Shown here piece after piece: positions 1 to 13,300 of a stretch of 64,000 nucleotides of DNA. Position 1 is the stretch's first letter; each line of letters begins with the position of its first letter. Where the stretch lies: contig SWDT01000059.1 of the NCBI GenBank assembly GCA_009193035.1, positions 1 through 64,000 on the forward strand. The letters run 5' to 3'. Below the pieces are notes generated by a model. The model saw only the letters and a list, made by a program, of their open reading frames with translations. It did no database searches and had not been told where the DNA came from. The position numbers and the translations under genes are program-made. This DNA is from Halicephalobus mephisto (Eukaryota > Nematoda > Chromadorea > Rhabditida > Panagrolaimidae).

Positions 1-754
1 GTAACCATTATTTTCTTTTGGTGTGTCTTTGGCTTCGGGAAGCTTTTAGGAGGCTCGTCAATTCCTAACGATTGTGAAGATCTCTTGCGGTTGTCGTATA
101 AGATCCATTTTTCATCACAAGTGACAATGCGTTCCAAAAACGGGTCGTTTCGGTTCCGTAGAAGCAACGCAGAACAGACTTCGTAACGACGAGATTTGTG
201 GTAAGGGGTCAATTCGTAGGGTACCCATTTGTCGAGCTTCTTCGTCTTTCCTATTGCTTTCAAGTGGTCGAGAACGACTGGATGACTTACGCCTAGCTCA
301 GTAGCGAGTTCCCTGACCGTTACCCGTGGGTTAGCTTCAACCAAAGCCTTCAGAATATCGTTGTCGACAGCCGCAGGTCGTCCTGAACGTGGCTCGTCTA
401 CGAAGCTGGTGTTCCCGGTACGGAATTTCTCAAACCAACGTTGAACGGTTCGATCAGTTGTTGATCCCTTTCCGAATGCCTGGTTAAAGTTTCTTGCAGC
501 TTCTGTAGCATTCCGCCCCAATTTGAATTCATAAAAAAAATAACGCGAAAATCGCTTCTTTCCATGGTGAATTCAGAAGCTTGTAGAACAGTGAATCCGG
601 CAGCAAATGAGAAGTGACAAAAACAGGTGAATAGAGAAAACTTGAAAGTTTCAAATAATAAATGTAAAATAAGATTTTTAGCGCTTAACACTTCAGTAGA
701 AGAATAAAATACCCGCGCACCAAAAAAACCGACAGAACTTTCCTACCGACCTAA
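1..754 (-). mobile_element. mariner-family DNA transposon, 5' portion (cut by the window edge)
   Basis: The minus strand encodes the N-terminal half of a mariner transposase, starting at ATG 563-565 and running off the left edge. It has the helix-turn-helix DNA-binding region, a WFEKFR segment, then the catalytic block with TCDEKW (first catalytic Asp) followed by YDNRKRSSQ and PPKSFPKPK. The frame is broken once, in the run of eight T (533-540, A on the plus strand); before and after it the protein reads as normal mariner. A terminal repeat reading TTAGGTCGGTAGGAAAGTTC ends at 754 and is followed by TA (755-756), the expected target duplication. The second and third catalytic Asp and the other end lie outside the window. 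The frameshift suggests an inactive copy unless it is a sequencing error in the homopolymer. Confidence 0.88.
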
Positions 755-3700
755 TACTTTATTCAAATTCGAATTTTTCGATTTTCGAATTTGAACTAAT
801 TTTAAATTTATTCAGAAGACCAAAATTGACAGTTTTGGTCAAGAGGTTCAAAAAAATGCTTTTTCGGATTTACGAGGAAGACGGATCAGCGGTCAGTGGC
901 TACTTAAAGCAGCAACAGCGTTCTCAAATTTCTCAGAAAAGAAAACGCATTTTCCACTCAAGATCCATTTAATTAATGCTTCTTTTATTTGTTCATAATT
1001 TCGGTCAAAACTAATTTATTATTTTTGTAATTTTAGAATCAGTAGATGCAGAAATAACCATAGATATTTTAAAAATTAAAAAAATTGATTTTATTAAAAA
1101 AATTGATTTTATTAAAAAATTTAAAATTCTATTTTATTTAAAAATTTAAAAAATTCGATTTTATTTAAAAATTAAAAAAATTGATTTTATTAAAAAATTT
1201 TATTTTATTTAAAAAATTAAAAACAATTTTTCGATGATTCTAAAATGAAAAATGTGCTTTTTCTCAAAATACTTCCAAATTAACTAGTTTTTATAAATTA
1301 GTTTTTAATAAAGTTATTATAAAAAATAGAAATCTATCCATAGGATTCAGAAGACTCCAATAATGAATACTTTATTTAATCTAATCTGCAAAATATTTAA
1401 AGTTTTTAAATTTGTTAAAAATAATTTAAAACAATTTTTAAAAAAATTTATTAAAAATAATTTAAAACAATTTTTGAAAAAATTTATTAAGAATAATTTA
1501 AAACAATTTTTAAAAAAATTATTAAAAATTATTTAAAACAATTTTTAAAAAAATTATTTAAAATAATTTGAAACATTTTTAAAAAAAATTTATTAAAAAT
1601 AATTTAAAACAATTTCAAAATACTTCTAGAATCATTAAAATAATTTGAAACATTTTTAGAATTAGAGTTCTAACTGCAAAGTCCAGGTTTACCAATTCCA
1701 CGAGGATCCAAAGTGAACCGACATTTCCAAAGAAGGATCAAGAATGGAATCGGAAAGATGATTATGGGTCAAAAGAACACTCGAGTCGGATTTCCGGCCG
1801 TTTTTTCCTCCAAAGGTTAAAGATCCAAGAATTGGAAAAATCATTGGAATTTTATATCAAATTATTACAAAAATTTAAAATTTAAATTTAAAAATTCATG
1901 ATGAGAATTTTTTTAAATTCTAAAACTTGAAATTTCGGGTAATTATAGAGAAATAATAATAATAATATATATAACTAAAAAATTATTGAATTATTAAAGT
2001 TAAAAATAAATGTTTTTTACGAAATGGTCCCAACGCGAAATTATGGAAATTTTTAGAATTTTTGATTTTAGATATTTATTTTTAAAAATTTTGGAAAATG
2101 TCAGAAATCTCGATAAATTACATTTTATTTTTAAAAAGTAAAAGTTACTGCAAAATGGTCCCAACACGAATTTTCAAAATTTCCTACAAAAATCGAAAAA
2201 TTTTAAATTTTAAATTTTAAATTTTAAATTTTAATTTTGAAATTTTCCAAAAGTCCCAGAATCTCCCACTGGATTTTGGAAGATTTTAGAAATTTTTATT
2301 ATTTCATATATAGTTGAATATCAATGAATAAATTTGAAATAATATAAAATTAGTTTTTTAAATATTTTCATCGAGGATTGCCGTCAATTACCTCGGTAAG
2401 AATTATATCTATGATCATTATAAACAGAGATTATTCTCCGAGCGAATAAATTTAGATACAGGCCCTTGGATAAGGTGCAAAACACGCAGGACAGGGCCGG
2501 AAATGGACGCACAATCGATCTCGGATTCTAGAAACAATACGAACAAGACATTCCGTCTTCGGCCTTATCAATGGTTCCTTTCCGGAGAAACTGCAAATAT
2601 TCCATGAATCAAAAAATTTAGGATTTCCTTTTTGATTTTTTCGTTAAGAAGATCACGAATCTTAAGTTCAAGTTTCGAAACAAGATGTAACTGCTTTAAC
2701 ACATCGAACAAGTAACCAGAATCTATTCAGTCTTGATGAATACTCTTTTGGAAGAGGAAAACAGGATAAATGTGTGAAATTCTACATGTCGGAAGTCGGA
2801 AAAACGCAAAAATATTTTTTAACCTTTTGTCGAAGTTTTGACTCTATGTTTTTAAAACGTTTTTTTTTCTATTTTAAGTTGAACAATTATGATAATTCTT
2901 TTTTGCAACTAGATCTATTACCTTTGGTACTTGCATTTATCTAATTAGGTTTTCGAAAAAGTTATTAGAAAAATAAAAAAATTGAAACAAATTCGCTTAC
3001 CTGCTCGTCAAAGTTTCGACCATGTATTTTGAAGCGCTCTTTTTCTTTTTTAAATTAATCAATTTTAATAAATCTTTTTTACATTTCGGTCTATATTCTT
3101 TGCCAAATACACTGGTTTAATTGGGTTCTTGAAAAACTGGTCAAAAAAACAAAAAAAATTGAACCAAACTCGCTTGCTTACATGTCAGTTTCGATCATCT
3201 ATTTTCAAAACGCTCTTTTCGCTTTCAATTTAATTGAATTTAGTTATTCTACTTTTAATTAGAAATATTTTAGCGTTCTCTATGAATATCTAATCAGTTT
3301 TTTGAAAAACACTGATTGGAAATTAAGAAACGAGGATTTGGATTTTCATACGTCATAGATTATCTCGATCCAGAAACGCGTTCAGAGAAATTAAATTACA
3401 GATTCCAAATCCACTATTTAGAATTTATAATTTAATGTGTAACTGAGTGGGACGATATTTTAGATTACAGTAATTTATGAAAAAGTTTAAATTATTAAAT
3501 TTAAAAAATAAAAATTTCCGCGAATTGACAATTGAAAAAAAAACTAACACAACTTGATGAAAAGCCTGTCCCGGAGATTCAAAAACGAGAAAGAAATGAA
3601 TCATATCACAGAGCCATTCATGTTTTCGACAAAGAAAACTAAAATTATAGGGACAAAACACAAATTACGTCAGTTATCGTTCTCGGGTCGAGATCACTTT

Positions 3701-4380
3701 TGAGTTTAAATTTAATTTGGTAAACTTCAAATATATTCATCAATTTTGCATAATATTTCGTGTAGAATACTCATGTCAACAAATACAGTAATAATATATA
3801 ACAAAAATTACATTTAAAAAATAAAGTTATTTTTTTTGAATTTTTATGTAAAAATTATTTAATTTTTTAATTAACAATTCTTTTAGGTTTTATTTATAAA
3901 AAAGTGAAAATATTTTAAATTTCTTTTATTAATTAAATAATTTTTATTTTTTGGGTTTTATTTATCAATTAAAAAAAATAATTTTTCTGAATTTTTGTTA
4001 ATTAAGAAATAAAATAATTTTACATAATTTTTTTGGGTTTTATTTTTATAAAAAAAATGAAAATATTTTAAATTTCTTTTATTAATTAAATAATTTTTAT
4101 TTTTTGGGTTTTATTTATTAATTAAAAAGATAAAATAATTTCTATTTTTTAAATTTTATTCATTAATTAAAAAAATAAAATAATTTCCATTTTTTAGGTT
4201 TTATTTATTAATTAAAAAATTAAAGTGTTTCGAAAAATGTCGTTCGATCCCACTGGACTGGTCATTGGGAGTCGAGCAGTTGCCATGGAGATGTGAAATT
4301 TCCAACAATTTTTCAGGTTTTCTTATTTTTCAAAATTGGACAAAAAATTTATTTTTAATCATCAAAAACAGTAAGATACA
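755..4380. other. AT-rich intergenic stretch with low-order repeats
   Basis: No convincing gene was found. 1072-1660 is A/T-only tandem sequence built from units such as TTTAAAACAATTTTTAAAAA. 2820-3330 carries three diverged inverted copies of a segment also seen at 7900-8115 (R3 family). 3790-4220 repeats TTTATTAATTAAATAATTTT-like units. A short open frame on the plus strand near 1690-1880 has balanced base composition and could be an isolated exon or a decayed one, but nothing supports it further. Confidence 0.6.
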
Positions 4381-7300
4381 ATGGAGATAAAAGTCTTCAT
4401 TTACTTGAGTAAAAAGGTTTGTTAATTAAGTTTTTTTAAAGTAATTTATTTTTTCAGTTAAGCGTTCCATTCACTCGGGAACTCCGATGTGTCGCTTGGA
4501 ACTACAACAGGGGCTTCATCTGTGCCGGTGGAGTCGATGGATCTGCGAGATTATTCAAACTACATCCTGAAAGTGGTAGAGATTTGTTCCAAACTATATC
4601 TGATGACGTGTCATGATTTCAGAAAAGAATTTAAATAATCCATTTTACATGAACAGTGCTCTAGAAGGTCATTCTCAAAATGGTAAATTTCCAAATACAA
4701 TTTTAAAATTAATACCGATTGCAATTTTGTAGAAGATTCTAGGATTGGAGAAAAATTGTGGAATTAGTACAAGATTTTGAAATTGGTGAAAGATTCTAGA
4801 ATTGGTGGAAGATTCTAGAATTGGTAAAAGATTCTAGAATTGGTAAAAGATTCTAGAATTGGTGAAAGATTCTAGAATTGGTAAAAGATTCTAGAATTGG
4901 TGAAAAATTGTAGAATTGGTGAAAGATTTTGAAATTGGTGAAAGATTCTAGAATTGGTAAAAGATTCTAGAATTGGTAAAAGATTCTAGAATTGGTGAAA
5001 GATTCTAGAATTGGTGAAAAATTGTAGAATTAGTAAAAGATTCTAGAATTGGTGAAAGATTCTAGAATTTGTGAAAAATTCTGAAATTGGTAAAAGATTC
5101 TGAAACTTTTTAGAATCCTATGAAATATTCTAAATTCTGAAAATTCTAAAAACATTTTGAATATTCTAAAATTTTATAAAAATTTAAAATTATCTGAGAG
5201 TTCCGAAAATTCAAAAAAATTGTTGGAATTTACTGCTGGATACCTTCAAAACAATCTTTTTTGCTTTTTATATTTGTCAAAGTAGAATTTTGTATAGATT
5301 TCTAAAATTTTGAAAATTCTAAAAAATTTTTGGGACTTTTTAGAATCCTATGAAAGCTTCTAGATTATTCTGAAATCTCGTAAGGATTTTCCAGAATCTG
5401 AAGAAACTTCTAGAACAGAGATCTGTTATCTGATTCTAAAAATTCATATTATAGGAATTTTAACAAAAATTATTTCCAATTTTTACATTTTTTTTCAGCC
5501 AATGTTGACATAGCCCAATGGAATGAATACTACCAAAAATTGACCACTTCTGACGACACTGGAATGATCATCGTCTGGGCTCCGAATCAGGACAACACTT
5601 GGTACGAGGAGATGATGAACAACAGAAATAAATCCATCGTTGTGGACATGAAATGGAGTCATGATGGAAGCAAAGTAGCTATTGCTTACGAAGATGGTTT
5701 GATTTTAATCCAGAAATATTCTGTTTTAAGTTAAAAATTGAAGGTCAAGTGATCGTCGGATCCGTGGAAGGAAACAGAATCTGGGCCAAAGACATTACGG
5801 CTACTCTAAACGCCGTGGCGGTAAGTCGGGATTTAGTTTTGAAATCTTCGTTAGAGAATTCCGAGATCATTGTCGAAAAAACTGTTGTTCATATTGTTAG
5901 GATAGAAAAGACAGTATATTAATAATCTCTACTCAACAAACAAGGCACAAATAACAATTATATATACATATATATATTCCATTACATACCTATAATCGAG
6001 AATCCCACTCATGTCCTACAGTATTTCACAATACCTGATATTCAGACTATCTCTTTGACTCTTCTCTTCCTAATGGTCTCTATCCTAATGTCATTTTAAC
6101 TATAACCGAAGATCTCACTCATAGCCTGAATATCAGATACCATGGAATACTGTAGAGCATCTCTTCAGATCCTCTCTTCCTAGTCTCATTTCTATCCTAA
6201 CGTCGTTTTAACCATAACCGAAGGTCTCATTTATGCTCTACAATATTCCACACTTCCTGATATTCAGACTATCTCTTCAGGTCCTCTCTTCCTAGTCTAG
6301 TCTCTGTTCCAGCATGTAGAGATGAATTTCCTCAAATATTTTATTCCATTGTGTTGGAGCTCGAATAGGAACGTATAGAAATAAGAAAATAATACAAATT
6401 TTTTATATAAAATGAATGAAAAAAATAATTCAAATCATGTGTTAATTGTTGATGCCAAATTTGTGTTTTATATCTTTTTGGACTAGTTCTGAGTCCTAAT
6501 GCTGATGATCATGTGTCTTTCTCTGAGATTATGACCTGATTTCTGATGGATTTTCTAAAAGGTTCTGAGCTGGTCTTCAGGGGACATTTCAAACAAATTC
6601 CGATCTCGTCTGATATGGATCTTTCTGAAAGGTTTTATATCTAATAATAATTTTATATAAAAACCTATATCAAATAAGACTAAATTTTTCAAAAAAGATT
6701 CTAGATTTCAGCTTAATCTAACATGTTCTAAGTCGTAGTAGCTTTGATGTGAGAAGATTTCCCAAATATTTTAAAAGTTACTTTTTTTTGAAAATTGTAT
6801 TATTTAACATTATGAAATACAGTAATAAATTACTTTTATTTCAGTTTGAAATACAGTAATAAGTCGCTTTTATTTCAGTTTTCTGGTGATAGTCAGCTGT
6901 TACTCGTCGGCTTGGCTGATGGAGAAGTTCACGCTTACGATGGCGGCGGGAACTTTGCCGTAAGGATTCCATGTTGTAACTGGGATCATTAAATATATCC
7001 CAATCCTTAGAAATCCATAAACTTCTTTCTCCAAAGGTAACTGGAAGAAATTTAAACTTTTCTTTCAGCTCAAAGTCCAGATGCCGGCGATTGAAAACGT
7101 CGAATTAGAAACAGCTTTAGCTGGATCAAGTAAGTTTTGATTTTATTGAGTAATATTAGACTATATCAACCACTTTAGAGGATCAACGAAAAGACACAAT
7201 TGTCTCCATGGAATACTTCGTTCCTCCGATGAAATCAAGGGATCCAGAACCCCGAGGAGGAATTGACGGTTGGTTGACAATTCACAACAGAAATGACTTT

Positions 7301-10300
7301 AATCGAAATGGTCTTTTAAAGTAATTTATACATCAAATTAAAGTCCCCAAAAGCACATTCGGAATTTACAATATGATTTCTCAAACGTTTTTGGATCGGA
7401 ACAATTAGTCATTGATCGGAACAGCGATAATGCCATTGATTTCAGAGAGATTTTCGACAGTTTCAGCGAAAATTTACCAAATATATTATTTTTATATTTT
7501 TTATCGTGTTTGTTATAATATAAGTTTAATTCCCCAAACTTGAAACAGAAAAGTTCGAAGTAAACCGAGAAATCAAACTTTTTCGAACAGCGATATACAG
7601 TGGAATCTCGATATAACGCACCCAGGCTGTAAGGTACGATTTTAAGGAATTTTAGTCATATTCGACTCTCGATAAAAGGCACCTCATGATATAAGACACG
7701 ATTTTAAGGAATTTTAGTCATATTCGACCCTCGATAAAAGGCACCTCACGATATAAGACACGATTTTAAAGAATTTTAGTCATATTCGACCCTCGATAAA
7801 AGGCACCCCATGATATAAAGGCACGATTTGTCCGGTCTCTTGAGGGTGCCTTATATCGAGATTCAACTGTAGTAAATCTGAATTATTTTTTTTCAAATTT
7901 CTGATTATTTGTTCGAAAAACTGATTAGACAGGTATATTCAACGTGAAAAATACATCTAATAACAAAAAATAATTGTTAAAATTAGTTAACTTAAAGTAG
8001 AAAAAGAACGCTTTAAAAATAAAAAAATCGAAAGTTCGCTCATTTTCGTTTGACGTTCGATATATGAAATTTTGCACATTTATTCTGTTTTCTCATCTTA
8101 GAAGTATATTTAATGATATAAATAATAGATTTTTAATGGTTATTTCAAAATTTACAGAAAATTCTGCAATTTGTGTCAAAAATTCATTTCGATTAAAGTT
8201 ACTTTCATCATGAATTTCGTAATAAAACTTTGTTTTTTAGCATTCAGTACTGGAGGGGATAATTTCCTTCCAAAAGTCATCAAACAAGACACATTTGAGA
8301 AGAACTACATTGCAAGATGCCGACAGTCTCCTTTGAGACCCAGGTTTGTGATTGCTTATCAGAGCGGCGTCATGCAGCTGATGAGAAGCGAACTCGATAC
8401 TCGTGAGTTTTTTCATTATTTTTTTTGATTGTTTTTTTTGATTGTTTTTTTTCATTATTTTTTTTCATTATTTTTTTTCATTTTAATAACGTTTATTAAA
8501 AATATTTTTTTTGACGGAATTTCAGAGTTATTGAAATTTTGAATTTTGTGGAAAGTTTCATAATCTTGGAGGATTCTGAAATCTTTCAGAATTGAATAAA
8601 AAGTTCTTAAATTTTTGAGAATCTCAGACATTTCTGAGATTTCTTAGAATCGGAATTTTTAGGATTCTGTGGAAATACTCAGAATTCAACGAAGATTTGC
8701 AGAATTCAGTAGAGGATTCTGAAACCTTCGATAATCTCATGTCAGATTCCGGAGCCTCAGAATCCTATGGAATATTTCAAAATTTAACAAAAATTGCATA
8801 ATTTGCAATTTCAGGTTTTTTTACAAAATTACTTCAGTACGAAATTTTAGAATTTTCTATAAACATTTAAAAGTCACTGAATTTTTATAAAATATGATAT
8901 TATTTTCATCGAAAAATCTGAATTTTCAGAACCAATAGTAATCCGAGAAAGAAATACGATCATCAAGCAGTGTAGATGGTCTCCAGATGGCTCCATTCTC
9001 GCTATGGGGGCGGTTGTTGGGGGTCAACAGAATCCTACAAACATACTTTTCCTCATGTCTCCGTTTGGGGAAAAATACCAGGCACTCTCGCTTCCTCAGA
9101 ACAACTTCAACTGCTTCACCTGGAAAGGAGACGGTCTGATGATCGGATGCGGAATAGACAACAACCTTTACCTGGCCACGTTGAAGCCCAGATACAAGGT
9201 TTGAATCTTGTATAACTGTCACTAATATCACTTTTAATTCAGTGGGCATACTGTAATCAATCTGTAGTCTACTGTTACGAACAGCTGGACTCCGCCGAAG
9301 ACGTCGTTGTTTTTTATGAAACTAAAATGAAAGAAAAACACGAAAAACATATTCTGAATGTTATCAACGTCGAAGGCTACCAGGATCACTGTGTTATCGC
9401 TTCCCACACTTCAGAAGTCGGAGGACCGGTGGGTTTCTATAGTTTGTAAATAGTAATTAAAATAAGTTACTTTTCATTATTTGAGGAATATCAACTCCAA
9501 AATTACTGTAGTTTATATTTTCAAAGATCGGTAATCAAGTTAGTACACACAGAAAAATGTAACTTTTGGTCTTGTAACAATTGCGAAATGTGACACAATC
9601 GTCACATTTTTATGAATATTTGACTTTTGTGACGAAAATCAAAAAATAATAGTGGGAATTTGAATTTATTATTGTGCCAAAAGTAACGTTTTTTTGTAGG
9701 AAAATCCCGATTCAATAATTATTTTACATTTATCCATTTCTAAATTCACTCTCAATTTTGTACAAAAAAATGTAATTTTAGGTTTTGTAACAATTATGAA
9801 ATGTGACATAATCGTTACATTTTTATGAATATTTGACATTTGTGATGAAAATTAAAATAATAGTCACGATTTGAATTTGTTACTAAATTAAAAGTTACGC
9901 ATCTTTTTGTGTGTAGACAAAATAATCAAAAATCATTCGTGATGAGAATAATTTTAAATTTTATTGCATAAATCGAAATTTTTTATTATTTTCTATTAAA
10001 TTCCAATTTTTTGCCTTTTTAGAATATATTTGAGAAATCTGTCCTAACACGGATGATTTTTAATTTTTTCTTCGATTGCTTCAATTTTACATTAATTTAT
10101 TCCCTAATAATATTAACTGTAAAGTTAACGTTACTCTTATTCAAATTTTCTTACAGTATCTTCTTCAATTGTGTAATTCCATCGGGACTCCTGTTGCTCA
10201 ACAGCACATTACGATAGAACCGAAGTACATGTCGATGAACGACGGTGTTATTGTGGCCGCCAACAATGACAGTTTTGTCGTCTGGACGTATATCACAAGG

Positions 10301-13300
10301 GGATTTACAAGTATGGATATGTACAAATCAAATCCCAAATCAGAAAAAGACGAAAGTGTATGGTAAGTTCCTAAAAATGAATCAAGTTGTTTAACTTCGG
10401 TCTTGTCACGAACAGTAATTTCGTTATTTTTGACATTGTTTTAATTATTTTTTAAAATTATTTCTTATATTTAGCAGAAAAGAAAAATGCACGAAAATTG
10501 GCAAATGTGAAAAGAATGAAAAAAGTATTCAGAATTCACTGAAAACAGTATTAGAAACAATGAGTTACTGTTCGTGTCAGGATCCAAAATGAATAATTGT
10601 GTTTTTTCAACTTTTATTCTTATTTTTACGGTGTATACTGTATTATTTACAGTCAAGTTTATCACGTGGATCAACCCCAGAGCAACGGAAGACCTGGTAC
10701 TTCTCACACTCGGCTGAATTACGGTGGATATCGTCCAGCAGACAACATCCGGAGTGTCTGTGTAGGGAAAAATTTCGTTTTATTGGTAAGTTTGAAGAAT
10801 ATAAAACTGATCATATATTAGTCATCCGATAAAGGATATTTTTGGAGAGAAATTGATCTAGAGCTATTTTCAATTTCGAATAACTGTTTGATTTGGAAAA
10901 CTTCAAAAATTATTTTAGGGAAAAATCAAAAATAATTAATTGTAGGGTTTTTGAAAAAATTTTTGTTATGGATCTTCATGTGATGTACATTTTCATCCAA
11001 AACTTGATTTATGAAATGATTTTTTTATTATACATTTGTTTTACAGTAAACAAATACCTAATGATATTAGAAAATAGTGATAAAAAAAGACGAATTTTGA
11101 CGAAAATCCGTAATTAATATTATTTTCCTAACTTCTGCGTTTAAATATGAACGAACTTATGATACATACATGATATCTGCTTTAATATATCCTTATTTGT
11201 ATCAGATATATTATATTCAACGTGTCGATATATTAAAACAACTCTAATTTATCTGATACATCAGAGTCGTTTTAATGCACCGATATATTATACATCATGC
11301 ATCGAGATTATATTTCATGTACCGCTATATCAGAGCTGTTATAATATATCCATAGATTGAATACAATGGACCAATATCAACTTAATGCATCGATATACTG
11401 AATATAATGTACCTGATACATTAAGTTGATGCCGGTGCATTCTATCTAATGCACACGTACATTAAAACAACTCTAATGTATTGATACATTGAATATAATG
11501 TATCTAATATATCAGAATCGTTATAATATATCGATATATTAACTACAATGCACTGATATTAACTTAGATATATTATATTCAATGTATCAATACACTAACA
11601 GTGATAGTCGTGTTAACATATCCAAACCTTATATTTAATGCACTAATATCATACTTAATTAATTGATACATTGAATATAATGCGTCTAACAGTGATAGTC
11701 GTATTAACATATCCAAACCTTATATTTAATGCACTAATATCATACTTAATTTGTTGATACATTGAATATAATATATCTAACAGTGATAGTCGTGTTAGCA
11801 TATCCAAACCTTATATTTAATGCACTAATATCATACTTAATGTCTTGATATATTGAATATGATGTATCTAATATATAATAGTCGTTTTAACATACCCAAG
11901 CATTATATAACATGTACTCTTTTTGTATAATTATCAAGCAATTCGTAGAAAGAATTGATTTTCCCTTTTGAACTATTTTGATGTTAATTTCCAATTAAAC
12001 TTAGAAATGAACGAACTCGTCAGTAATCAGTGACTTTACAGTGAAAATTGATTTCATATTTTTCAACAATTTGTTTAAATTTCAGTCCCGAGAATCTGGA
12101 GCCCTTTATCGCTACAGTCTCCCGAATGTGGCTCTCCAATCCCGTACTCCCTTAGGATATACAGCGGAGAAAATGTCTGTGAACTGTTCATCGACCAGAT
12201 TGGCAGTGATTTCCACGACGAATACTTTCAAACTTTTCGACATCAAGGAAACCGGAACCCAAGTCGTCGCGAATTTCGAGAGGAAAGACGTCTGGGACAT
12301 GAAGTGGGATTCTGACAAAGAAGACACCATAGCGATAATGGAAAAAAGTCGACTTCATGTTATTCAAGGAACGGCTGCCGAAGATCCCGTGACGAACCAT
12401 GGATACATCTGTTCTTTCAAGGACCTGATAGTGAGGACCGTCGAGATGCAGACTTTGATGCAAGATCCGAAGGAGTTTGACATCGGATTAATTTCGGATA
12501 TCGAAGTCAAAGTAAAAATTGAAATTAAGAGCAAACTTGACAGTAACCGTTTCAGACCCTCCGGAAGGCAAAGGAACTTCTAGATGCCGGAAAGATCAGT
12601 GAAGCAAACATTTTCATGGAACAAAACAGTCATCCAAAATTATGGTAGGATGAAAATTTTCATATTCATATATCAATATTTTACAAAATAAGTTTTAACT
12701 GAAATCAACATCTTGTAAAATTCTTTAAAAATTATAAAAGTAGGAAGAAAAATCTCTACGACATTTTTTCGAAGCTAATTTTTAAAATTTTATAGGAATT
12801 TTTAGAACGTTTAATCTCAGATGTTGTTTTTTGGAATTTCTTGGAGATTTTTAAAGATACTATGACTTTTATTAATTTTTAAAGATTCTATTATTTTTAT
12901 TAATTTTTAAGGATTCTAGAACTTTTTATTAATTTTTAAAGATTTTATATTTTTTCAAAAAACTCTAATCTTAGAAGTTTGGAACTTCAGAAACAGATAT
13001 AAAAATGAATCATAATTATCGAGTACTATATCAGGACTGCTTTTTACTTTTGTTTATTAATCAGTAAGTTCTCCATTTGAAATATATAAATACCGCGTGT
13101 TTAGTATTAAAAAGATCTTCAAGAAGAACTAGTTGGACATGTGTGAAAAACTGACGTTGCATTTATGAATGAAAATTATTCTGTTAAAAATGATTTTTAA
13201 AGTAACATTCAGAAACCCTTTGGAACTTTTTTCAGGAACCTTCTGGCCAAAGTGGCTATGCTCAAACTCGACTTCAAGATGGCGGAACATGCTTTTGTTA

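Noticed and set aside
4735..5110. A CRISPR-like array
   Set aside because: Units are head-to-tail with no unique spacers and the locus is a eukaryotic intron.
12112..12463. Minus-strand open frames inside a WDR35 exon
   Set aside because: They are shadows of the real exon 14.
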